Below are positions 42,728 to 52,950 of a stretch of DNA of 64,000 bases, in pieces. Below the pieces are notes generated by a model. That model made no database searches and was not told where the DNA came from. It saw only the letters and a list, made by a program, of their open reading frames with translations. Numbering within the stretch: position 1 is the first letter of the stretch; each line of letters starts with the position of its first letter. This DNA is from Bacteroidota bacterium (lineage in GTDB: Bacteria > Bacteroidota > Bacteroidia > Bacteroidales > VadinHA17), in contig JAKQPD010000318.1 in assembly GCA_029564935.1 (NCBI GenBank), positions 28,168-92,167 of the forward strand, in the 5' to 3' direction. The translations under genes and the position numbers were made by a program.

Positions 42728-44473
42728 TCATGTGAAGTCGAGGTTAAATGTCTTTTTGAAATCTTTCATAACAGGGTACTTATTCTGAAGGTAACTGAAT
42801 TTTTGTTCGTCAGTATAAGGTGCCTCATTTGCTTCAGCAAGATCGACCGTTGTTTCGATATCGGGATCCTGAATATTGAATCTGTTTTTAAACCATGTCA
42901 GAAGCTTCTGCCTGTAGTTTTCCGAGAAAATATCTTTCTGGGCTGCATTTGCAAGAGTTAAAACAATTGTATGATCATCTTCCAGAGCAGGTCTTATTGA
43001 TTTGAACATACTTACTACCCGGGGTCCATCATTTTTTATATTTTCCTGAAAGTCTCTCCATGCGGAAAAAAATGATTCTTCATTTAATTCCTCCACAGGG
43101 GTTACAGAATCACCGGTGTTTGAAGTACTTTCCGGTGAGGGTTTGTTTGCTGCAGGTTTTACAGTATCTGTTATTATATCTTTGATTGAGAATGTTCTGG
43201 AGGGTTTTTCAATTACGGGAGTATGCGTACCGGATGTAATATCGTGACTGCCGCTTAACTCTTTCTTCTTTCCTTCAGTCGGGCTGATCTTTTCGGATCG
43301 TGAAGGAAGAGGTATTTCATCTTCAGTATTCAGCGGCTGTTTACCTGAAGGCTTTTTTTTTTCAGGTTCCTGACCGTTATCAGTCATTATACCGCATAAT
43401 CTGATCAGTAACAATTCAACATGCAGCCGGGGATTCTTACTGTTCCTGTAATTGACATCATAATAGCTGCCCAGTTCGAGGGCTTTATAAAGAAATCCGG
43501 TGGGGCAGTCAGCTGTCTGCTGCAGATATCTCTGGCGTACAGCCTGAGTTGTCTCGATCAGGCGTGTTGTTGCCTCGTCCTTGCTCACGAGCAGGTCGCG
43601 GAGATGACTGGTAAGGCCTGAAAGGAAATTGTAACCGTCAAATCCCTTTGACAGTATTTCATTGAAAGTCATAAGAACGGAAGAGATATCACCTCTTACT
43701 GCTCCTTCAATAGTTTTGAAATAATACTCATAGTCGAGAACATTCAGGTTCTCAATAACATCCCTGTAAGTAATTTTTTTACCTCCAAGGCTTACGATCT
43801 GGTCAAATATAGAAAGAGCATCGCGTAAAGCCCCGTCGGCTTTCTGGGCAATAATGTGCAGGGCTTCTTCTTCAGCGGTAACCGACTCATTTTTTGCAAC
43901 ATACGACAATCTGTTTATAATATCCTCAACCCTGATCCTGTTAAAGTCAAAGATCTGGCATCTCGAAAGGATAGTAGGTATGATCTTATGTTTTTCAGTT
44001 GTTGCAAGGATAAATATCGCATGAGATGGCGGTTCCTCGAGCGTTTTGAGGAAGGCATTGAAAGCTGATGCCGACAGCATGTGAACCTCATCTATTATAT
44101 ATATGCTGTATTTCCCTATTTGCGGGGGTATCCTGACCTGGTCGTTAAGGCTCCTTATATCCTCCACCTTATTGTTAGAGGCGGCATCAAGTTCATGGAT
44201 ATTAAAGGACCTTAGTGTATTGAACGACTGGCACGATTCACATTCATCACATGCTTCGCCGTTCTCTTTCAGGTTAAAACAGTTTATAGTTTTGGCCAGA
44301 ATACGGGCACATGTAGTTTTACCCACACCCCTGGGTCCGCAAAACAGATATGCCTGCGACAGATGGTTGTTCTTAATAGCGCTCTTCAGGGTATTGGTAA
44401 TAGTATCCTGGCCAACAACCATATCAAATGTTGCAGGACGGTATTTTCTGGCTGAAACAATAAAATTCTCCAT
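42728..44473 (-). CDS. dnaX: DNA polymerase III subunit gamma/tau
   Basis: SARKYRPATFDMVVGQDTITNTLKSAI, GPRGVGKTTCARILAKTINC, CDECESC zinc motif, IYIIDEVHMLSASAFNAFLKTLEEPP. Confidence 0.96.
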   Translation of the reverse strand: MENFIVSARKYRPATFDMVVGQDTITNTLKSAIKNNHLSQAYLFCGPRGVGKTTCARILAKTINCFNLKENGEACDECESCQSFNTLRSFNIHELDAASNNKVEDIRSLNDQVRIPPQIGKYSIYIIDEVHMLSASAFNAFLKTLEEPPSHAIFILATTEKHKIIPTILSRCQIFDFNRIRVEDIINRLSYVAKNESVTAEEEALHIIAQKADGALRDALSIFDQIVSLGGKKITYRDVIENLNVLDYEYYFKTIEGAVRGDISSVLMTFNEILSKGFDGYNFLSGLTSHLRDLLVSKDEATTRLIETTQAVRQRYLQQTADCPTGFLYKALELGSYYDVNYRNSKNPRLHVELLLIRLCGIMTDNGQEPEKKKPSGKQPLNTEDEIPLPSRSEKISPTEGKKKELSGSHDITSGTHTPVIEKPSRTFSIKDIITDTVKPAANKPSPESTSNTGDSVTPVEELNEESFFSAWRDFQENIKNDGPRVVSMFKSIRPALEDDHTIVLTLANAAQKDIFSENYRQKLLTWFKNRFNIQDPDIETTVDLAEANEAPYTDEQKFSYLQNKYPVMKDFKKTFNLDFT

Positions 44474-44618
44474 AAAAGGAATGCGCCGTTTTGTTATGCA
44501 AATATAAATAAAAAGGGATGGCTTAGGAAGCAGATTGAAATTTACGGTAATTTCTTAGTGACAGTACTATAAATCATCATTATTTTTGTGATATTCATTT
44601 TTTTAATAGAAAAAATTG

Positions 44619-44626
44619 TATTTTTG
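44619..44626 (+). promoter_or_regulatory. Candidate -7 element (TATTTTTG) upstream of rpsF
   Basis: Matches TAnnTTTG 47 nt upstream of the rpsF ATG; no correctly spaced -33 TTTG identified. Confidence 0.4.
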
Positions 44627-44672
44627 CGCTCCGAAATCATTAAAAATTTAAACAAAATTATCAGTTAAGATT

Positions 44673-45026
44673 ATGTTGAACCAGTACGAAACCGTTTTCA
44701 TTGCAACTCCCGTTTTATCTGAGAACCAGATGAAGGAAGCGGTACAGAAATTCAAGAAGGTCATCACCGAGAATGAAGGTGAGATCGTTCATGAAGAGAA
44801 CTGGGGCCTGAAAAAACTGGCCTATCCTATTCAGAAGAAATCGACCGGCTTTTATTATCTCCTTGAGTTCAAAGGCCCGGGAAGCATTGTTGAAAAGCTC
44901 GAAGTCCAGTACCGAAGGGATGAGAGGATCATCAGGTTCCTCACCTTCAGGATGGATAAGTTTGCTGTCGAATATGCAGAAAAGAAAAGAAAACAAAAAG
45001 AATCAGGTAAAGTAAAGGAGGAATAA
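44673..45026 (+). CDS. rpsF: 30S ribosomal protein S6
   Basis: [22 protein letters not shown]...[31 protein letters not shown]...[24 protein letters not shown]. Confidence 0.97.
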   Translation: MLNQYETVFIATPVLSENQMKEAVQKFKKVITENEGEIVHEENWGLKKLAYPIQKKSTGFYYLLEFKGPGSIVEKLEVQYRRDERIIRFLTFRMDKFAVEYAEKKRKQKESGKVKEE

Positions 45027-45029
45027 GGT

Positions 45030-45299
45030 ATGGCACAGAATGAATCAGAAATCAGGTATTTAACCCCACCGACAGTTGAAGTAAAGAAGAAGAAATACTG
45101 CCGGTTCAAAAAGAACAAAATAAGGTATATTGATTATAAGGATCCTGAATTCTTAAAGAAATTCCTTAATGACCAGGGTAAGATACTTCCCCGGAGACTG
45201 ACCGGAACATCGCTCAAATATCAGAGAAAAGTAGCAACGGCAGTTAAAAGAGCCCGTCACCTTTCTCTTCTTCCATATGTAACTGATCTATTAAAATAA
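45030..45299 (+). CDS. rpsR: 30S ribosomal protein S18
   Basis: [65 protein letters not shown]. Confidence 0.98.
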   Translation: MAQNESEIRYLTPPTVEVKKKKYCRFKKNKIRYIDYKDPEFLKKFLNDQGKILPRRLTGTSLKYQRKVATAVKRARHLSLLPYVTDLLK

Positions 45300-45311
45300 G
45301 GAGGAACAGGT

Positions 45312-45758
45312 ATGGAAATTATTTTATTACAGGATGTGAGAAAGCTGGGTCAGAAAGATGACCTGGTGCAGGTAAAAGATGGTTACGGAAGAAATTATCT
45401 TATTCCCAAAGGTTTTGCAGTTGCTGCCACACCATCGGCAAAGAAAATGCATGCTGAGAATCTTAAACAAAGAGCACATAAAGAGCAGAAGATCAAAGCT
45501 GAAGCTGAAGTGCTTGCAACAAAAATGGCCGATCTTAAACTTATAGTCGGTGCAAAAACCAGCTCATCGGGTAAAATATTCGGATCTGTTAACACCATTC
45601 AGATTGCTGAAGCACTCAGAGAAAAGGGATTTGAAATTGACCGCAAGAACATAGCTCTCCCTGAAGATCAGATAAAAGAGATCGGGAAATACAAAGCAAT
45701 CATCAAACTTCACAGAGATGTGAAAGTAGATGTTGATTTTGAAATTGTTGCGGAATAG
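45312..45758 (+). CDS. rplI: 50S ribosomal protein L9
   Basis: MEIILLQDVRKLGQKDDLVQVKDGYGRNYLIPKGFAVAAT...SSGKIFGSVNTIQIAEAL. Confidence 0.98.
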   Translation: MEIILLQDVRKLGQKDDLVQVKDGYGRNYLIPKGFAVAATPSAKKMHAENLKQRAHKEQKIKAEAEVLATKMADLKLIVGAKTSSSGKIFGSVNTIQIAEALREKGFEIDRKNIALPEDQIKEIGKYKAIIKLHRDVKVDVDFEIVAE

Positions 45759-45779
45759 ATTGCTGCAGAAACAATAAGG

Positions 45780-45810
45780 GACCGGATCAAAATGACCCGG
45801 TCTTTTTTTT
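45780..45810 (+). terminator. Rho-independent terminator after rpsF-rpsR-rplI
   Basis: GACCGGATCA-AAA-TGACCCGGTC stem (one mismatch) followed by eight T's. Confidence 0.85.
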
Positions 45811-45822
45811 ACTTCAGTCTGA

Positions 45823-46200
45823 CTATTTTGCCGCTATTGTCTCTATTTCAATGAGGGCTCCCATCGGAAGATCCTTAACGGCAAAAGCTGATCTCGCCGG
45901 ATGGTCTTCAGCATAAACCTGCCCATATACTTCATTCATAGCCTTGAAATTTGAAATGTCGCTCAGGAAAACTGTCGATTTGACAACATCAGCCAGACCA
46001 TAACCGGCAGCCTTAAGAATTGCTTCAACATTTCTGAGAATCTGCCTGGTCTGAACCTTAATATCCCCTTCCGTCAGTTTGCCTGTCGCCGGATCAAGTG
46101 CTATCTGCCCGGAAATATAAAGTGTTCCGTTCACTTCCACAGCCTGGCTGTATGGACCTATTGCAGCAGGCGCATCTGATGTTTTGATGATTCGTTTCAT
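45823..46200 (-). CDS. ridA: RidA family protein (2-iminobutanoate/2-iminopropanoate deaminase)
   Basis: DAPAAIGPYSQAVEVNGTLYISGQIALDPATGKL...ARSAFAVKDLPMGALIEIETIA. Confidence 0.95.
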   Translation of the reverse strand: MKRIIKTSDAPAAIGPYSQAVEVNGTLYISGQIALDPATGKLTEGDIKVQTRQILRNVEAILKAAGYGLADVVKSTVFLSDISNFKAMNEVYGQVYAEDHPARSAFAVKDLPMGALIEIETIAAK

Positions 46201-46210
46201 ATTCTATAAG

Positions 46211-46252
46211 TTTGGAGTTTGGAGTTTGGAGTTTGTAGTTTGGAGTTTGTGG
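46211..46252. repeat. Heptameric tandem repeat TTTGGAG x6
   Basis: tttggag tttggag tttggag tttgtag tttggag tttgtgg. Confidence 0.95.
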
Positions 46253-46283
46253 CCGTTCAGGTTTCGTTAACTTTCTCCTTTCT

Positions 46284-46310
46284 GATTACCGATTACCGAT
46301 TACCGATTAC
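46284..46310. repeat. Heptameric tandem repeat GATTACC x3.9
   Basis: gattacc gattacc gattacc gattac. Confidence 0.97.
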
Positions 46311-46315
46311 GCCTG

Positions 46316-49024
46316 CTAATAATTATCATGATAGTCTTTTCTTCTCTCATACTTCAGGTCGGACAAGACCGCTGCCTTGACCCTGATTGAGAACTCCCAC
46401 ATTTTCACGGTACCGTTGGGTACCCAGTTGAACGACATATCCCAGCAATGAAGATCCCTTGTGATAGCTATCTGAGTCATAGTAATCTCTTTCCTCGCAA
46501 AATCATAGCCGCTGTTAAAAGTAAGGTTCATCTTTTTTGTAAGTGAAAGGTTCCCGTTGACCATCAGTGTCTGGCTCAGAGAAGATCTGTTATATAATTT
46601 TGCATAGTTGATACTGTAAGCGATATTCATCGTCCATGGCACATCGAATTCCATATACCCGTACTCATCGAAAATCCCGGCTTTTTCCGGCCCGTTCCCT
46701 TCAGCACCGGGAAAATTCCTGTCACTTCGGTCGAGACTTGAAAAATTATTCTGATTCTGAGTTTCCGGGGGAGTCTGAGAACTTTTTTTCGAATCATTCC
46801 GATTAAGGAGTTCATTAAGACTGAAGTCGAGACTCATGCTGACATTGGTAAGGCGAAGCGGTTTGCCGGTCTCCGACCAGTAGAATTTCCCTGTCTGATT
46901 GCCCTTGCTGTCGAGTGCATAGAATGAGAAATTACCTCCTGCAGAAATACTTATGTTCTGAAAAAGTGTTGTACGCATAACCATGTTCAGCGGACTCCAC
47001 TTCAATGAATCCGCAAATACATTATATGAAGTCGACAGGCCGAAATTATCGATAAGTTTCATGGTTTTCGGCTTACCTGTGGTATCGTTATGTTCAAATA
47101 CTTTGGCTTCGAGAATATTTGTCAGATTGAAAGATATATTCCCACTTTTTCTTGATAATGAAGGAGTTCCATATATGCCGCCCTCAAAAATTGAATAATC
47201 TGTCGTACGTCCGGTCGTATCCGACTGGACCTGCCTGTACATCTGGGTGCTGAATCCTTTCAGAAAAGGTATATAGCTGAAACTTACAGAGGGTTTCATC
47301 ACATGTCTTATGGCCTGGACCCTGGATTCGGGATTGGTGAACTGAAACAGTCCGAAGATCTGGGGACTATACCCGGCGCTTATTGAAGGATTGATTGAGT
47401 GACCATAGAAATATCCCCTTAGAGTGTCAATTATAACAGCCGGTTTTATCTCGTTTGTTTCAGGATCCCTGTAATTAATATTCCAGGTTTTATTAATTTT
47501 CTGGGTATACATAACACCGTTATAGGATACAGATGGCGAGATTGAGAAATTCCTGAATGGTCTCAGCTGGAAGCTCAGTGGCACTTCATGGGAAAATCCT
47601 GAGCGCATATTTTTCCAGACCTTATTTGTAAAAAGCAGGCTGTCATAGGTGCTTATCTGATTATCGACTTTTGCTGAATATGAGAATGAAAGTTCCTGGT
47701 ACCATTTGTCCGGTCCTGTTCTCTTTCTGCTCTTAAGAGGGTAAATTCTCGACATGCTGAAATTAAGCTTTGGCAGGTTGAGATTAACTGTGGGATATTT
47801 ACCTCTTATATTCTGGCTATGGTTCATACTTGCTGAAAAGTTGAACGGAGTTCCCTCCCACGATTTTGAATAGCTGACACTCGACTGCCGCTGTGTTGTT
47901 ATATGATCATTCAGATTATAGCTGTTGTTCCTGTCGAAGCCGCTTGAGCTCATATTGACACTTGCCGCGAACCTCGATCCCGGCCTTGCCTTGGCATTCT
48001 GGTTATAGGACCAGTTAATACTGTAGTTTGCCGCCTTTCTGTAGTCAGATAATCCCTTATGCCCGTTCACGTTATTTGCATATGTGAATGAAAAATTCCC
48101 GCTGTATTTATACCTTTTATTATAACTGGTAGCGACTGTACCCAGCCATGAACCGTTCGTGAAAATATTTCCTTTGAGTGTCAGGTCAAAATAGTTGTTA
48201 AGGGCAAAATAGTAACCACCGTCGGTTAGTGCATATCCGCGACCTTCCTCATAGTGGGGTTTCGGCATAATAATTCCCGAGGCCGCCCTTTTGGTCTGCA
48301 CGGGAAAGTACCCGAACGGAATGTACAGAGGAAGGGGTATTCCTTCAAGTACCAGATTACCCGGTCCGGAAATTATCTTTCTGCCCGGATAAACTTTTGC
48401 TTTCGGAAGGTTTATATAGAAGTGCGGAGTATCTGCATCACATGTTGAATAGGTACTTTTAAAAATATTTGTTGTTCCGTCATCGAGCATTTTTGCTATC
48501 CGGCTCCTGAGAAGTCCATCCTCCTGTTCGGTGACGATTACCTTGACCACAGCCTGACCTGTTTTGAAATTGTATGTAAGGGTATCTGCATCATATTTGT
48601 CAGATCCAACCTCCAGAACCGGTTTCCCCTGAACAACACCTGAAGTATCCTTTATGCCGGTAGCGAATACCTGGCTTGTTTCCATATTGAACTCTATCGA
48701 GTCTGCAGTGATCTTTATATTATCATAGTTGACTTCAGCTTTCTTTACAAGGGTTGATTTCTTATTTATCAGGTCATTCCGCTTATACCCTTCAGCTTTG
48801 TATGTAACCTGTTTTTCAATTGCTTCAGGGGAAATCTTTTTAAGGAATATTGTATCAGTAGCAATCGAATCAGGCCTGATAATCAATGAATCAGGCTTAA
48901 TAATGGCTTCCTGGGAGAACAGAGAAACAGACAGGAGCATCACGAAGAGCACTACAAGTAACCGCTTTTCTTTAATAAAATACAACTTAAATACTATTTT
49001 TGTACTGTTTTTGTGTGACGTCAT
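46316..49024 (-). CDS. lptD: LptD/OstA-like outer membrane LPS-assembly protein
   Basis: OstA-like N-terminus (ITADSIEFNMETSQVFATGIKDTSGVVQGKPVLEVGSDKYDADTLTYNFKTGQAVVK), LVLEGIPLPLYIPFGYFPVQTKRASGIIMP, then a long beta-barrel region. ORF extends to 49072; likely start 49024. Confidence 0.85.
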   Translation of the reverse strand: MTSHKNSTKIVFKLYFIKEKRLLVVLFVMLLSVSLFSQEAIIKPDSLIIRPDSIATDTIFLKKISPEAIEKQVTYKAEGYKRNDLINKKSTLVKKAEVNYDNIKITADSIEFNMETSQVFATGIKDTSGVVQGKPVLEVGSDKYDADTLTYNFKTGQAVVKVIVTEQEDGLLRSRIAKMLDDGTTNIFKSTYSTCDADTPHFYINLPKAKVYPGRKIISGPGNLVLEGIPLPLYIPFGYFPVQTKRAASGIIMPKPHYEEGRGYALTDGGYYFALNNYFDLTLKGNIFTNGSWLGTVATSYNKRYKYSGNFSFTYANNVNGHKGLSDYRKAANYSINWSYNQNAKARPGSRFAASVNMSSSGFDRNNSYNLNDHITTQRQSSVSYSKSWEGTPFNFSASMNHSQNIRGKYPTVNLNLPKLNFSMSRIYPLKSRKRTGPDKWYQELSFSYSAKVDNQISTYDSLLFTNKVWKNMRSGFSHEVPLSFQLRPFRNFSISPSVSYNGVMYTQKINKTWNINYRDPETNEIKPAVIIDTLRGYFYGHSINPSISAGYSPQIFGLFQFTNPESRVQAIRHVMKPSVSFSYIPFLKGFSTQMYRQVQSDTTGRTTDYSIFEGGIYGTPSLSRKSGNISFNLTNILEAKVFEHNDTTGKPKTMKLIDNFGLSTSYNVFADSLKWSPLNMVMRTTLFQNISISAGGNFSFYALDSKGNQTGKFYWSETGKPLRLTNVSMSLDFSLNELLNRNDSKKSSQTPPETQNQNNFSSLDRSDRNFPGAEGNGPEKAGIFDEYGYMEFDVPWTMNIAYSINYAKLYNRSSLSQTLMVNGNLSLTKKMNLTFNSGYDFARKEITMTQIAITRDLHCWDMSFNWVPNGTVKMWEFSIRVKAAVLSDLKYERRKDYHDNY

Positions 49025-49064
49025 GATGTCGGCGGTAAAACTATTAAAAAAACGCGAACTAAAT

Positions 49065-50216
49065 ATGTGCACAGTTTATAAAAACGGCAAACACCATACC
49101 ATTTATATATATAGTATTGCATTCGCCCTGTTTTTTACCCTCATTAATGTTCATGCCGTTCCCTTATTCAAAACAAACGGAAAGTGGGTTATAGTTATTG
49201 ATCCGGGACATGGGGGAAGAGACCCTGGCGCTCTCGGATCATTCAGCCAGGAAAAGAATATCAACCTGGCTATTGCAAAGAAAACCGGTGAATACCTCAC
49301 GGCCAGTCTAAGTAACGTGAAGGTAGTTTATACCAGGGAAGACGATTCCACTGTCGATCTGCTCGACAGGCCGGAGATTGCAAATAAGAACAAAGCCGAT
49401 CTTTTTATTTCAATACATTCAAACTGGGCAAGAAACAAAAATGTGTCCGGTCCTGAAACATATATAATGGGGCTTGCAAAAGATGAGGATAACCTTGCTG
49501 TGGCCATGAAAGAGAATGAAGTCATTCTTCTGGAGGATGATTATTCAACCAGATACCAGGGATTTGATCCGAAATCACCTGAATCTTATATTATATTCAC
49601 TCTTATACAGAATGTATACCAGAAACAAAGTGCTGATCTTGCAATGAAGATCCAGACGCAGTTCAAGGAAAGAGCAAACAGGAATGACAGGGGTGTCAGG
49701 CAGGCGGGTTTCTGGGTTCTCTTTAACACTGCCATGCCAAGCGTGCTTATCGAAACCGGGTTCATTACAAACGCTGCCGAGGAGAAGTATCTTAACTCCG
49801 AACAGGGACAGGATTACCTGGCATCCGCAATATACAGGGCATGCCGCGATTATATAAATGGTATAGATAAGATGAGCAATTTTACCCCGAATGATAAAAA
49901 ACTGCCTGATGAAGACCCTCAGCTTACCGCTGAACCGGTTCAGAAAGATGATGGCATCGTTTTTATGGTGCAGGTGTCTTCGGCGTCAGCCAGAACAGAA
50001 ATCAAACCGGAAAACTTCAGAGGACTGACCGATATTGTGGAAATCAATGTGCAGGAACGGTATAAATATGCCACCGGAAGCTTCAGAGAATATGCCGAAG
50101 CAGTGAAATACAGGAGGAAAATTGAAGAAATCTTTCCTGATGCTTTTGTAATTGCATTAAAAGATAACAAAATACTACCTTTACAACAGGCTCTTGACCT
50201 TAAAAAGAAGAAATAA
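49065..50216 (+). CDS. N-acetylmuramoyl-L-alanine amidase (Amidase_3)
   Basis: WVIVIDPGHGGRDPGALGSFSQEKNINLAIA, FISIHSNWARN, PSVLIETGFITNAAEEKYL; C-terminal SPOR-like segment. Start inferred at ATG 49065 (49023/49026 also possible). Confidence 0.92.
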   Translation: MCTVYKNGKHHTIYIYSIAFALFFTLINVHAVPLFKTNGKWVIVIDPGHGGRDPGALGSFSQEKNINLAIAKKTGEYLTASLSNVKVVYTREDDSTVDLLDRPEIANKNKADLFISIHSNWARNKNVSGPETYIMGLAKDEDNLAVAMKENEVILLEDDYSTRYQGFDPKSPESYIIFTLIQNVYQKQSADLAMKIQTQFKERANRNDRGVRQAGFWVLFNTAMPSVLIETGFITNAAEEKYLNSEQGQDYLASAIYRACRDYINGIDKMSNFTPNDKKLPDEDPQLTAEPVQKDDGIVFMVQVSSASARTEIKPENFRGLTDIVEINVQERYKYATGSFREYAEAVKYRRKIEEIFPDAFVIALKDNKILPLQQALDLKKKK

Positions 50217-50229
50217 ACATCCGGCAACC

Positions 50230-51180
50230 ATGAAAATCTCAAATGAAGTCAAAGTAGGAGCAGCAGCACTCGTAACCATTCTGGCATTTATATGGCTCTT
50301 CAATTTTCTGAAAGGCAAAGATTATTTCAAGAAGACTGCTTACTATTACAGTGTATTTGACGATATCGGAGGTCTGGCCGAATCGAGCCCCGTTGAAATA
50401 AATGGCTTCAGGGTCGGTGTGGTCCAGTCGATAAGCCTTCTCAATGAAACGAGCGGAAAGATCCTTGTAACTTACTCGGTAAGTAATGATTTCAGGCTAC
50501 CGGTCAATTCTGTCGCCGAAATACTTCCCGTTTCAATAATTGCCGGAATGAAGGTCCAGTTCCTCTTAGGAAACGGCCCCGGATTCTACAATGAAGGCGA
50601 TACAATACCCGGAATGCTTTCCAAATCGATAATTGTAAGTATTGAAGAACAGTTCGGGCCCATAAAGGATAAACTGATGTCACTGGTTGTTGCCCTTGAT
50701 TCGGTCACTGCCGCAATTGATGATGTGCTTGATCCGGAATTCAGGAAAAATGTAAATGGTATCGTGTCAAATCTTAACAGTACAGCAGGAAGTGTTAACG
50801 ATATCATAGGCTCAAATGAGAAAGATCTTAAAAAGGCAGTCGCTGATCTTACAAGGTTTTCAGGTATGCTGGCTGATAATTCACCAAAAATAAGCAAGGC
50901 AGTGACCAACCTTGAATCAATTTCAGATACGATTGCAGCTTCCGATATTTATTCTTCACTGGCGGATCTGAAGAAAACCCTCGAAGGAACATCAGGCCTT
51001 CTGAAAAATCTTAATGAGGGTAAAGGCAGTGCCGGACAATTACTTACAGATGATTCTCTATATACAAATTTGTCAGGTACACTTCAGAGCCTGAACCTCC
51101 TTTTACAGGATATGAAAGCCAATCCGAAAAAGTATGTACATTTTTCTTTATTTGGCAAAAAAAATATTCCTTCAGAATGA
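50230..51180 (+). CDS. MlaD/MCE family protein
   Basis: MKISNEVKVGAAALVTILAFIWLFNFLKGKDYF...YYYSVFDDIGGLAESSPVEINGFRVGVVQSI; MCE domain with a following helical region. Confidence 0.92.
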   Translation: MKISNEVKVGAAALVTILAFIWLFNFLKGKDYFKKTAYYYSVFDDIGGLAESSPVEINGFRVGVVQSISLLNETSGKILVTYSVSNDFRLPVNSVAEILPVSIIAGMKVQFLLGNGPGFYNEGDTIPGMLSKSIIVSIEEQFGPIKDKLMSLVVALDSVTAAIDDVLDPEFRKNVNGIVSNLNSTAGSVNDIIGSNEKDLKKAVADLTRFSGMLADNSPKISKAVTNLESISDTIAASDIYSSLADLKKTLEGTSGLLKNLNEGKGSAGQLLTDDSLYTNLSGTLQSLNLLLQDMKANPKKYVHFSLFGKKNIPSE

Positions 51181-51516
51181 TCGTATATTAAAAAATTCAC
51201 ATTATCTTTTCGTCGTGAAAGAGATGTGAAGTCATGTTAGAATAATCCGCATTTTTGTTTTTATAATGCCCGGTTATGAACTTGAGTTTATAATGAGTTG
51301 TTATACACTTGTTAGGTTGACTTATTGCCTCTAACTGATTGATTTACTGTGATTTACGAAAAGAAATTATTTTTTCACGGGTAAGTTACTGATGGATAAA
51401 ACCATATACTTTTTTTGACAAAATCAAGTGAAAATAATTTTTTTTATTAGTTTTTTTTTTACAAATATTGCTTAAGAAATGAGCTTGAATACGTCCTTAT
51501 AAAACAACCTTTCTAA
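51181..51516. promoter_or_regulatory. AT-rich intergenic region upstream of dnaA; candidate regulatory region or oriC
   Basis: 336 bp with long T tracts (aaaataattttttttattagtttttttttt) and one near-DnaA box (TTATACACT at 51301-51309). No clear box cluster. Confidence 0.3.
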
Positions 51517-52947
51517 ATGAACAAAACGCATCACGATGTCTGGAATAACTGTCTGCAAATTATAAGGGATATAATCCCTTCGCCCAGTTATAAAACATGG
51601 TTTGAACCAATAGTACCTCTCAAACTTGAGAATAACATTCTTACAATCCAGGTACCAAGTCCTTTCTTTTATGAATACCTGGAGGAGCAGTATATAGATA
51701 TTCTAAGAAAAACGCTTCGACGTGAGATTGGTACTGAAGCCAAACTTGAGTATAACGTCGTGATGGAAAATGCAAATTATAGCGATGGAAAACCATATAC
51801 AGTAAGGTACCCGTCGAGGAATAAGGCAGATCTGAACAATAAACCTCTCCAGGTCCCCTTCGACGTCACCCATCCCTCAATAAAGAATCCGTTTGTCATA
51901 CCCGGCATAAAAAAGCTGCATTTCGACCCGAAACTGAATCCCGATTATAATTTCAACAATTTCGTTGAAGGCGAATGCAACAGGCTTGCACGTTCGGCGG
52001 GAATTGCCGTCGGGAACAACCCGGGCGGAACTGCCTTTAACCCGCTTATGATCTACGGCGATTCCGGTCTCGGCAAAACCCATCTTACCCAGGCTATAGG
52101 AATACTTGTAAAGGAAAAACATCCCGACAAAACTGTTTTATATGTAAATGCAAATAAATTCCAGACCCAGTTTGTTGAATCGGTAAGGAATAACAATAAG
52201 AACGATTTCCTTCATTTCTACCAGATGATCGATGTCCTGATACTCGACGATGTTCACGAGTTCGCAGGAAAAGAAAAGACCCAGGATACCTTCTTCCATA
52301 TATTTAATCACCTTCATCAGTCAGGGAAGCAGCTCATTCTTACCTGTGACAAACCGCCGGTAGATCTTCAGGGAATGGAACAAAGGCTCCTCTCCAGGTT
52401 CAAATGGGGGCTTCAGGCCGACCTGCAAAGACCTGATTATGAGACCCGCCTGGCAATCCTTAAAAGGAAAGCATACAATGACGGCATTGAACTGCCTGAC
52501 GAGATATTTGAATACCTTGCAGTTAATATTACAAATAATATAAGGGAACTCGAAGCTGTTTTGATATCATTATATGCCCAGTCAACCCTTAACAGGAAGG
52601 AAATAACCCTCGACCTAGCACGGATGATGGTCGAAAAGCTGATAAGCACTTCACGAAGAGAAATTACAATCGATTACATACAGAAAATAGTATGCGAATA
52701 CTATAAGATCCCTATCGATCTTATTCAGGGAAAAACAAGAAAAAGAGAGATCGTGCAGGCACGCCAGGTTTCGATGTATTTCTCAAAAAACCTTACGAAA
52801 GCATCACTTGCAAGCATCGGCTCACATATCGGAGGGAAAGATCATGCAACAGTACTTCATGCGTGCAAAACAGTCAATAACCTTATTGATACCGACAAAC
52901 ATTTCAGGAGCCAGATAAACGAAATTGAGAAGAAACTTAAAGTATAA
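51517..52947 (+). CDS. dnaA: Chromosomal replication initiator protein DnaA
   Basis: NYNFNNFVEGECNRLARSAG, YGDSGLGKTHLTQAIG, VLILDDVHEFAGKEKTQDTFFHIFN, domain IV GGKDHATVLHACKTVNNL. Confidence 0.98.
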   Translation: MNKTHHDVWNNCLQIIRDIIPSPSYKTWFEPIVPLKLENNILTIQVPSPFFYEYLEEQYIDILRKTLRREIGTEAKLEYNVVMENANYSDGKPYTVRYPSRNKADLNNKPLQVPFDVTHPSIKNPFVIPGIKKLHFDPKLNPDYNFNNFVEGECNRLARSAGIAVGNNPGGTAFNPLMIYGDSGLGKTHLTQAIGILVKEKHPDKTVLYVNANKFQTQFVESVRNNNKNDFLHFYQMIDVLILDDVHEFAGKEKTQDTFFHIFNHLHQSGKQLILTCDKPPVDLQGMEQRLLSRFKWGLQADLQRPDYETRLAILKRKAYNDGIELPDEIFEYLAVNITNNIRELEAVLISLYAQSTLNRKEITLDLARMMVEKLISTSRREITIDYIQKIVCEYYKIPIDLIQGKTRKREIVQARQVSMYFSKNLTKASLASIGSHIGGKDHATVLHACKTVNNLIDTDKHFRSQINEIEKKLKV

Positions 52948-52950
52948 CTG

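Noticed and set aside
45395-45598. ORF 45395-45598(-) antisense to rplI
   Set aside because: Within a canonical ribosomal protein gene; spurious.
48729-49064. N-terminal extension of the amidase ORF
   Set aside because: Antisense to the 5' end of the lptD-like gene; signal-anchor and Amidase_3 domain begin after 49065.
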